DNA of 64,000 nt from Klebsiella spallanzanii (GTDB lineage: Bacteria; Pseudomonadota; Gammaproteobacteria; Enterobacterales; Enterobacteriaceae). Below, in pieces: positions 58,011 to 64,000 of the stretch (the first letter of the stretch is position 1; each line of letters starts with the position of its first letter). Under the pieces are notes generated by a model. It saw only the letters and a program-made list of their open reading frames with translations. It had not been told where the DNA came from and ran no database searches. The stretch spans positions 248,001-312,000 of the forward strand of contig NZ_CABGGS010000045.1 in the NCBI RefSeq assembly GCF_902158555.1. The letters are read 5' to 3'. Made by a program: the position numbers and the translations under genes.

Positions 58011-58888
58011 GTCAGTGGCAAAACCAACCGGATATCGCCGCCAGCCGTCGCCAACATCAAAATTTGTACAAGGCCCAGGGACGCTATCTGCGCTATGTCG
58101 GCCTGCTGGCGCTGGTCAGCGTGCTTTATTATGTTTGGTTCTTTATGCAGTTCGGCATCAGCGGAGAGCAGCTCACCACCGGGCTTCAGCAAATCAGTCG
58201 CTATTTGCTGCGGATGTTCGTCTGGCACGACTTCTTCAACTGGCCGTTCGGCTATTACTTCACCCAAATCGGTATTACCCTGGCGATCGTTTTCGCCGGG
58301 ACTATTACGGCGACGGTTATCGCCCTGCTACTCTCGTTTCTGGCGGCGCGCAATATTATGCGCGGCTTAGTTCCGGGGATGATTGCCCTGCTGATGCGTC
58401 GGTTATTTGACGTGCTGCGCGGAATCGATATGGCTATCTGGGGCCTGATTTTTGTGCGCGCCGTTGGGCTTGGTCCGCTGGCCGGGGTACTGGCGATTAT
58501 CATGCAGGATACCGGGCTGCTGGGCCGTCTCTATGCCGAAGGGCATGAAGCGGTCGATCGCGCACCGGGACGTGGATTAACGGCAGTGGGCGCTAACGGT
58601 TTACAGAAGCACCGTTTTAGCATTTTTACCCAGTCTTTCCCGACGTTTCTGGCGCTGAGCCTGTATCAGATTGAGTCTAATACCCGCTCAGCGGCAGTAC
58701 TGGGTTTTGTCGGCGCGGGAGGGATTGGTCTGATTTATGCGGAAAATATGCGTCTGTGGAACTGGGACGTGGTGATGTTTATTACGCTTCTGCTGGTAGC
58801 AGTGGTGATGGCGATGGATACGCTTTCCGCCTGGCTACGCCGCCGCTATATCGGCGGCAGCGTGGTGCCGCTGTTTAAAGCTGATTAG
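58007..58888 (+). CDS. phnE: Phosphonate-type ABC permease PhnE, second
   Basis: A 293-residue permease paralogous to the first: RRLFDVLRGIDMAIWGLIFVRAVGLGPLAGVLAIIMQDTGLLGRLYAEGHE, and NTRSAAVLGFVGAGGIGLIYAENM. The ATG at 58007 has a fine ribosome site (ggaggggaaaa). The two permeases probably form a heterodimer. No C-P lyase or phosphonatase genes follow. Confidence 0.9.
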   Translation: MSQWQNQPDIAASRRQHQNLYKAQGRYLRYVGLLALVSVLYYVWFFMQFGISGEQLTTGLQQISRYLLRMFVWHDFFNWPFGYYFTQIGITLAIVFAGTITATVIALLLSFLAARNIMRGLVPGMIALLMRRLFDVLRGIDMAIWGLIFVRAVGLGPLAGVLAIIMQDTGLLGRLYAEGHEAVDRAPGRGLTAVGANGLQKHRFSIFTQSFPTFLALSLYQIESNTRSAAVLGFVGAGGIGLIYAENMRLWNWDVVMFITLLLVAVVMAMDTLSAWLRRRYIGGSVVPLFKAD

Positions 58889-58890
58889 CT

Positions 58891-58980
58891 TTTCCCCGGG
58901 TCGCGCTGACGCTTACCCGGGCTACCAAACAGCACGAAAAAGTAGCCCGGGTAAGGCGTTTACGCCGTGACCCGGGGAAA
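58891..58980. repeat. Inverted REP pair, bidirectional barrier
   Basis: ttttccccgggtcgcgctga to acccgggctacc is mirrored by gtagcccgggtaaggcg to gtgacccggggaaaa. The two arms are almost perfect reverse complements over about 35 bp, with T-runs at both ends, between the convergent phnE and HAD genes. It can end transcription in both directions. Confidence 0.88.
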
Positions 58981-58982
58981 AC

Positions 58983-59645
58983 TCAAAGTCGCCACTCGAG
59001 CACCGGCCACTGGTGCTGTGCATTTGCTGCTGTCAGCTGCGGGCAAGGATTAACCAGCCGTACGTGGTCGGCATGCAGGCACAGCGGCAGATCGTTAATC
59101 GAATCGGTGTAGAACGTTACCTGGCCCGAATATTCAGGGTGCGCCTGTCGCCACTGCGCCAGACGCACCACCTTCCCCTGCTGATAGCTCGGCGTACCGG
59201 CAATCACCCCGCTATAGCCGCCGTCAGCCATCTCCACATCAATTCCTAACGCCTGTTCGATACCCAACTCCGCCGCGACGGCCTGCACCAGCAGGCTAAC
59301 CGACGCCGAGATAACCAGCATCTGCTCGCCCCTAGCCTGTAGAGTGCGAATCAGATCCCATGCCTGTGGATAAACCCGCGGCACTATCTCTTCGCGTACA
59401 CAGCGAGCCAGCAGTGCGTCCACTTCCTGCTTTGATACGCCAATCAACGGCGCCTGGATCAGAGCCACATAATCAGCGATATTCATTTCGCCACGATCGT
59501 AATCGTCCATCAGCATCGCCTCACGCACCAGATAGCCCGGATCGTTCACCCAGCCTTCGCGCACCATAAAGCGGCTCCACACCGTGCTGCTATCGCCCTT
59601 AATTAACGTATTATCCAGATCGAAAATCGTCAGCGTTTTGCCCAT
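58983..59645 (-). CDS. HAD-superfamily subfamily IB phosphatase
   Basis: A 220-residue phosphatase of the SerB/CicA type. Motif I D9-L10-D11 (IFDLDNTL), motif II S113 (VISAS), motif III K158 (QQGKVVRLAQW), motif IV D181 and D185 (YTDSINDLP). Substrate unknown; relatives act on phosphoserine and lysophosphatidate-like compounds. It is convergent with the phosphonate importer, not cotranscribed, so a joint role is only suggestive. Confidence 0.88.
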   Translation of the reverse strand: MGKTLTIFDLDNTLIKGDSSTVWSRFMVREGWVNDPGYLVREAMLMDDYDRGEMNIADYVALIQAPLIGVSKQEVDALLARCVREEIVPRVYPQAWDLIRTLQARGEQMLVISASVSLLVQAVAAELGIEQALGIDVEMADGGYSGVIAGTPSYQQGKVVRLAQWRQAHPEYSGQVTFYTDSINDLPLCLHADHVRLVNPCPQLTAANAQHQWPVLEWRL

Positions 59646-59992
59646 GGTTTGTTTTCCCTAATCAGCAACAGAGTCTCGCGAGAGCATGCGTAAATAAAAT
59701 GACAGGAGAATGACCCGGACAAAGCGCCCGGATCATTTTGTTGGCTACGCGGCGCTGACCCACCTAAGCACATCACAACGGTTAACTGTGAAATATTATT
59801 TCAAAATGAATTTATTTATGTATGCGTGATAACTCTTTTTTAACACCAATAGCTCCCGCTAAATTTAACTTCGCGATCCGACCTATATTATCTACGTAAG
59901 GTTTCGTAAATTTTGCTTTTGGTCATTCTGACGCTGTAGCGAATCGGCTATAAAAGACCACGGCCCGTTCTCCAGTGACGAAAAACAATGAT
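59646..59992. other. Divergent intergenic region with orphan hairpin
   Basis: Holds the promoters of the HAD gene and of nlpC-like gene. At 59709-59737 AATGACCCGG, eight-base loop, CCGGATCATT forms a 10-bp stem with one mismatch followed by TTTG, terminator-like although no gene ends here. The right half (59790-59900) is AT-rich. Confidence 0.4.
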
Positions 59993-60553
59993 ATGAAGCC
60001 TAAACTTTCTCACGCGCTATTATTTGTTCCTTTTTTGATTTTGGCAGGATGTTCGTCCTCATCGAAACCGCATAAAGCTGCCCAGACTAACCATTCGACA
60101 ATCGACGGTGGTTCTGACGATCTGATCCCAGTGATCGCTGCTCTGCACGATCAGATGCATACCTGGGAAGGAACGCCCTACGAGTGGGGCGGGACGGAGC
60201 AAAGCGGCGTCGACTGCTCCGGGTTCGTCTGGCGCACGCTGAAAGATCGCTTCAATCTGCCGATGGAGCGCATCACCACTCGTGAATTGCTGCATATGGG
60301 AGAACGCGTGAGTCCGCGGCAGCTGCGTCCGGGAGATTTAGTTTTCTTCCGTATTAAAGGCGGGATGCACGTCGGCTTCTACGATACCGATCGTAATTTC
60401 CTTCATGCCTCTACCAGCCAGGGCGTCATGCGATCCTCGCTGGATAATCCGTACTGGCAATCGGTATTCTACCAGGCGCGCCGCCTGCCGAAGGAATATA
60501 ACGCCCAGATAACAATGAACAACGATAATCTGCATCTGGCCAAAAATCGTTAA
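59993..60553 (+). CDS. NlpC/P60-family lipoprotein endopeptidase
   Basis: A 186-residue lipoprotein. The lipobox is LAGC with lipidated C20, followed by SSSSKPHKAA. The catalytic triad of NlpC/P60 cysteine peptidases is present: C75 (GVDCSGFVWRT), H126 (GMHVGFYD) and H138 (FLHASTSQGVMRSSL). It resembles E. coli NlpC (154 residues) more than MepS. Probably cuts peptidoglycan stem peptides. A GTG at 59975 would add six residues; ATG 59993 gives a normal lipoprotein signal. Monocistronic. Confidence 0.88.
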   Translation: MKPKLSHALLFVPFLILAGCSSSSKPHKAAQTNHSTIDGGSDDLIPVIAALHDQMHTWEGTPYEWGGTEQSGVDCSGFVWRTLKDRFNLPMERITTRELLHMGERVSPRQLRPGDLVFFRIKGGMHVGFYDTDRNFLHASTSQGVMRSSLDNPYWQSVFYQARRLPKEYNAQITMNNDNLHLAKNR

Positions 60554-60561
60554 TCATAAAT

Positions 60562-60595
60562 AACAAAGCCGCCCTGTCACCATGGCGGCTTTGTT
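60562..60595. terminator. Bidirectional terminator between the NlpC-like gene and phoE
   Basis: AACAAAGCCGCC, ten-base loop, GGCGGCTTTGTT: a perfect 12-bp stem with T/A-rich arms on both strands, between convergent genes. Confidence 0.92.
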
Positions 60596-60615
60596 GTCTC
60601 TTACCAGTGAATTTA

Positions 60616-61671
60616 TTAGAACTGGTAGGTCATACCGACAGCGACGATATCGTCATCGTTGATGCCGAGTTTGTTATCACTCTTCAGCTGGTTGATTTTG
60701 TAGTCAACAAAGGCGTTCATGTTTTTGTTGAAGTAATAAGTCACGCCAACATCAATGTAGTTGACCAGATCTTCGCTACCCACGCCCTCGATATCCTTGC
60801 CTTTTGACAGCACGTAGCCCAGAGACGGACGCAGACCGAAATCGAACTGGTACTGAGCCACGGCTTCAAAGTTCTGTGCTTTGGTCGCAAAGCCACCGCT
60901 GATTGGCGTCATTTTGCGGGTTTCTGAATACATGGTCGCCAGGTAGATATTGTTGGCATCATATTTCAGGCCGGTTGCCCAGGCTTCCGCTTTTTTACCG
61001 ACGCCGCGAGCCAGCAGGTTCTGGTCATCGGTACGGTCAGAGCTAGTGTACGCTGCGCTGATGGCGAAATCGCTGCCGCCGAAGTCATAGCTTAACGCGG
61101 TACCGAAACCGTCGCCGTTCTGTTTTTTGGCATCGCGATCGCCTTCGTTTTTACCCTGATATTGCAGGGTCAGGTCCAGGCCATCTACCACGCCAAAGAA
61201 GTCAGTATTGCGATAAGTTGCCAGACCGCTGGAGCGCTTGGTCATAAAGTTATCGGTCTGCGCGGAAGAGTCGCCGCCGAATTCCGGGAACATATCGGTC
61301 CAGGCTTCAACGTCGTACAGCGCGCCGAGGTTACGACCATAGTCGAATGAACCGTAGTTCTTTAATTTTACGCCAGCGAATGCCAGACGCGTTTTCTGCG
61401 AAGAGTCGCTTTCGGTTTTGTTACCGGAGAACTCAGATTCCCAACGACCGTAGCCGGTCAGTTCATCGTTAATCTGCGTTTCACCTTTGATACCGAAACG
61501 AACGTAAGTCTGGTCGCCATCTTTGCTGTCATAGTCGCTCAGATAGTGCATCGCTCTGACTTTGCCGTAGACGTCCAGTTTATTACCGTTTTTATTATAA
61601 ACTTCTGCTGCCTGTGTAGCCGAAGAAGCGATAAGACCCATCATCATTAATGCCAGTGAGCTCTTTTTCAT
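60616..61671 (-). CDS. phoE: Phosphoporin PhoE
   Basis: A 351-residue outer-membrane porin matching E. coli PhoE. Signal peptide [16 protein letters not shown], mature [22 protein letters not shown]. Constriction loop L3 contains [19 protein letters not shown], and the C-terminal strand ends VGMTYQF with terminal Phe. Forms anion-favouring trimers during phosphate starvation. Divergent from proBA, as in E. coli. Confidence 0.96.
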   Translation of the reverse strand: MKKSSLALMMMGLIASSATQAAEVYNKNGNKLDVYGKVRAMHYLSDYDSKDGDQTYVRFGIKGETQINDELTGYGRWESEFSGNKTESDSSQKTRLAFAGVKLKNYGSFDYGRNLGALYDVEAWTDMFPEFGGDSSAQTDNFMTKRSSGLATYRNTDFFGVVDGLDLTLQYQGKNEGDRDAKKQNGDGFGTALSYDFGGSDFAISAAYTSSDRTDDQNLLARGVGKKAEAWATGLKYDANNIYLATMYSETRKMTPISGGFATKAQNFEAVAQYQFDFGLRPSLGYVLSKGKDIEGVGSEDLVNYIDVGVTYYFNKNMNAFVDYKINQLKSDNKLGINDDDIVAVGMTYQF

Positions 61672-61961
61672 TATTCAGTCCTGGTGATTTATTTATACGC
61701 GCTAATCAATTCCGGGCGGAAGCCCTGTCAAAAACTGCAGGTTTTTTAACGCTCTAATATTAAAAATTTATGACAACATGGAACTTTTTATAAAAAAGGG
61801 TATTTAATTATTTCCGTCATGAATGTGTCACACTTCCCCGCCAGAATGCCCGATCCGCGCAATGAAGTGGCTTGTCCATGACGCCAGGTGTTGGCAAGCG
61901 GGCTGACTCCTGTTACAACATCAATTCGATATCGAAACTCCTTTTTGAACGGCAGAGAATC
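61672..61961. promoter_or_regulatory. Divergent phoE/proB promoter region with candidate PHO box (61759-61776, minus strand)
   Basis: On the minus strand TTGTCAT-AAAT-TTTTAAT matches the PHO-box layout, with a good first half-site and a weak second one, 88-105 bp before the phoE start. E. coli phoE has an equally imperfect box in the same place. The proBA promoter lies on the plus strand in the same gap. Confidence 0.6.
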
Positions 61962-63065
61962 ATGAGTGATAGCCAGACGCTGGTGGTAAAACTGGGCACC
62001 AGTGTTTTAACGGGCGGATCCCGCCGCCTGAACCGCGCCCATATCGTTGAATTAGTGCGCCAGTGCGCACAGCTACACGCGATGGGCCATCGAATTGTGA
62101 TAGTGACCTCCGGGGCAATCGCCGCCGGACGTGAGCACCTCGGCTACCCGGAACTGCCCGCGACCATCGCCTCTAAACAGCTGCTGGCGGCGGTAGGCCA
62201 GAGCCGTCTTATCCAACTATGGGAACAGCTGTTTTCTATTTACGGCATTCACATTGGTCAGATGCTGTTGACCCGCGCCGATATGGAAGACCGCGAGCGT
62301 TTCCTCAATGCCCGCGACACCCTGCGCGCGCTGCTGGATAACAACATCGTGCCGGTCATTAATGAAAATGACGCCGTGGCAACCGCCGAAATTAAAGTCG
62401 GCGATAACGATAATCTTTCGGCGCTGGCGGCTATTCTCGCAGGCGCCGACAAACTGCTGCTGCTGACCGATCAGCAGGGCCTGTTTACCGCCGACCCGCG
62501 TAACAACCCGCAGGCCGAGCTGATTAAAGACGTTTACGGTATTGATGACGCCCTGCGCGCCGTCGCAGGTGATAGCGTTTCTGGCTTAGGTACCGGCGGG
62601 ATGGGCACCAAATTGCAAGCCGCCGACGTCGCTTGCCGCGCGGGCATCGATACCATCATTGCCGCCGGTAGCCGTCCGGGCGTCATTGCCGATGTGATGG
62701 AAGGCATTTCCGTCGGAACCCGCTTCCACGCGCAGGAATCGCCGCTGGAAAACCGTAAACGCTGGATTTTCGGCGCGCCGCCAGCGGGTGAAATTACCGT
62801 TGACGCCGGAGCGACTCAGGCAATTCTCGAGCGCGGCAGTTCTCTGCTGCCGAAAGGGATTAAAACCATCACCGGCAACTTCTCGCGCGGCGAAGTGATC
62901 CGCATTCGTAGCCTTGAAGGCCGCGATATCGCCCACGGCGTCAGCCGCTATAACAGCGATGCTCTGCGCCGTATCGCCGGGCACCACTCGCAACAGATTG
63001 ATGCCATTCTGGGCTATGAATATGGCCCGGTCGCCGTCCACCGTGACGACATGATTATCCGTTAA
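61962..63065 (+). CDS. proB: Glutamate 5-kinase
   Basis: A 367-residue kinase catalysing the first step of proline synthesis, glutamate to glutamyl phosphate. [19 protein letters not shown] and [14 protein letters not shown] open the amino acid kinase domain; [24 protein letters not shown] and [12 protein letters not shown] complete it. A C-terminal PUA domain follows (from about residue 275, [25 protein letters not shown]). A frame from 61872 exists; ATG 61962 matches E. coli. Feedback inhibition by proline is expected. Confidence 0.97.
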   Translation: MSDSQTLVVKLGTSVLTGGSRRLNRAHIVELVRQCAQLHAMGHRIVIVTSGAIAAGREHLGYPELPATIASKQLLAAVGQSRLIQLWEQLFSIYGIHIGQMLLTRADMEDRERFLNARDTLRALLDNNIVPVINENDAVATAEIKVGDNDNLSALAAILAGADKLLLLTDQQGLFTADPRNNPQAELIKDVYGIDDALRAVAGDSVSGLGTGGMGTKLQAADVACRAGIDTIIAAGSRPGVIADVMEGISVGTRFHAQESPLENRKRWIFGAPPAGEITVDAGATQAILERGSSLLPKGIKTITGNFSRGEVIRIRSLEGRDIAHGVSRYNSDALRRIAGHHSQQIDAILGYEYGPVAVHRDDMIIR

Positions 63066-63075
63066 GGAGCTGAAA

Positions 63076-64000
63076 ATGCTGGAACAAATGGGCATTGCTG
63101 CCAAAGCGGCCTCATACAAACTCGCGCAGCTTTCCAGCCGCGAAAAGAACCAGGTGCTGGAAAAGATCGCCGATTATCTTGAAGCGCAGACCGAAGAGAT
63201 TCTGCGCGCTAACGCTGAAGACCTGGCGGAAGCACGTGCCAACGGTTTAAGCGAAGCGCTGCTCGACCGCCTGGCGCTTAACCCAGTGCGCCTCGGCGGA
63301 ATCGCTAACGATGTTCGTCAGGTCTGCAACCTGGCTGACCCGGTCGGTCAGGTGATCGACGGCGGTCTGCTCGACAGCGGACTGCGCATTGAACGACGCC
63401 GGGTGCCGCTGGGCGTGGTCGGCGTGATTTACGAAGCACGTCCGAACGTCACCGTCGACGTTGCCTCTCTGTGCCTGAAGACCGGCAACGCGGCGATCCT
63501 GCGCGGCGGCAAAGAGACCTGGCGCACTAACGCCGCCACGGTGAGAGTGATTCAGCAGGCGCTGCAAGAGTGCGGTTTGCCGGCGGCTACCGTCCAGGCG
63601 ATTGAAAGCCCGGATCGCGCGCTGGTCGGCGAGATGCTGAAGATGGATAAGTATATCGATATGCTGATCCCGCGCGGCGGCGCAGGTCTGCACAAGCTGT
63701 GCCGCGAGCAGTCGACGATCCCGGTGATCACCGGTGGGATCGGCGTGTGTCATATCTATATCGACCACTCCGCCGACGTTGCCGAAGCGCTGAAAGTTAT
63801 TGTCAACGCTAAGGTTCAGCGCCCCAGCGCCTGTAACTCGGTCGAAACGCTGCTGGTGCATCACGATATCGCTCAGCGCTTTCTGCCCGCGCTGAGCAAG
63901 CAAATGGCGGAAAGCGGCGTCAGCCTGCACGCCGATGCGACCTCCCTGCCCGCACTGCAAAATGGCCCGGCGAGCGTGGAGCCAGTGAAAGCGGAGCAGT
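63076..64000 (+). CDS. proA: Gamma-glutamyl phosphate reductase, 3' truncated by window edge
   Basis: The first 308 residues of about 417 are present. The enzyme reduces glutamyl phosphate to glutamate semialdehyde with [30 protein letters not shown] at the N-terminus, [19 protein letters not shown], and catalytic Cys at about residue 253 in [14 protein letters not shown]. The ATG is 10 bp after proB, preceded by aaggagctgaaa. In E. coli the tRNA gene thrW follows proA, but it would lie beyond this window. Confidence 0.97.
   Translation, partial: MLEQMGIAAKAASYKLAQLSSREKNQVLEKIADYLEAQTEEILRANAEDLAEARANGLSEALLDRLALNPVRLGGIANDVRQVCNLADPVGQVIDGGLLDSGLRIERRRVPLGVVGVIYEARPNVTVDVASLCLKTGNAAILRGGKETWRTNAATVRVIQQALQECGLPAATVQAIESPDRALVGEMLKMDKYIDMLIPRGGAGLHKLCREQSTIPVITGGIGVCHIYIDHSADVAEALKVIVNAKVQRPSACNSVETLLVHHDIAQRFLPALSKQMAESGVSLHADATSLPALQNGPASVEPVKAEQ

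Noticed and set aside
63066-64000. tRNA attachment site (thrW) next to proA
   Set aside because: It would lie after the end of proA, which is beyond the window; nothing in view supports it.

Overview
The window is chromosomal DNA of an enterobacterium in the Klebsiella/Raoultella group or a close relative. The evidence is near E. coli-like versions of ddlA, yaiZ, yaiY, yaiW, sbmA, ampH, hemB, tauABCD, mmuPM, ecp, phoE and proBA in an order unlike E. coli K-12, high coding GC, many REP-type palindromes with a RAYT transposase gene, and two ERIC elements. Species is not certain from sequence alone. No rRNA, tRNA, CRISPR, prophage or complete IS was seen. All coding regions look intact except the two cut by the window edges (ddlA at the left, proA at the right).

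Layout. 1-10 kb is the ddlA-yaiZ-yaiY-yaiW-sbmA block, an isochorismatase-fold hydrolase, ampH, hemB, a REP-flanked RAYT gene and a two-domain acyltransferase resembling ornithine-lipid synthase OlsF. 10.1-13.6 kb (minus strand) is the taurine transport and oxygenase operon tauABCD. 13.8-21.6 kb is a six-gene plus-strand unit joining a UhpABC-like hexose-phosphate sensing system to an AfuABC-type sugar-phosphate ABC importer. 21.6-22.1 kb is a tandem array of CCCTCTCCC palindromes. 22.1-24.4 kb is mmuPM (S-methylmethionine use) behind a probable MetJ operator. 24.6-26.0 kb is a secreted GH28 pectinase. 26.1-26.3 kb is a MITE-like element. 26.4-30.0 kb is a shell-less ethanolamine unit (eat-eutB-eutC) behind a sigma-54-type promoter. 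30.4-35.0 kb is a five-gene branched-chain/hydrophobic amino acid ABC importer. 35.0-36.0 kb is repeat-rich and holds one small ORF with a strong ribosome site. 36.0-39.1 kb is a polar amino acid ABC importer.

39.2-54.3 kb (minus strand) is the most unusual part. It holds two complete, adjacent E. coli common pilus (ECP) operons, each with its own LuxR-type regulator, pilin, two chaperones, usher and tip adhesin, plus a third pilin gene at the distal end that carries its own copy of the pilin leader and a hairpin downstream. The copy at 47.5-54.3 kb is the canonical ecpRABCDE. The copy at 39.2-46.8 kb is a paralogue with a conserved usher but a strongly diverged tip adhesin and regulator.

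55.2-58.9 kb is a phosphonate-type ABC importer (phnC-phnD-phnE-phnE) behind a clear PHO box. It is followed by a HAD phosphatase, an NlpC/P60 lipoprotein, the phosphate-starvation porin phoE and proline genes proBA. Overall the window is dominated by nutrient scavenging (S from taurine and S-methylmethionine, N from ethanolamine, P from organophosphorus compounds, amino acids, sugar phosphates, pectin) plus adhesion.
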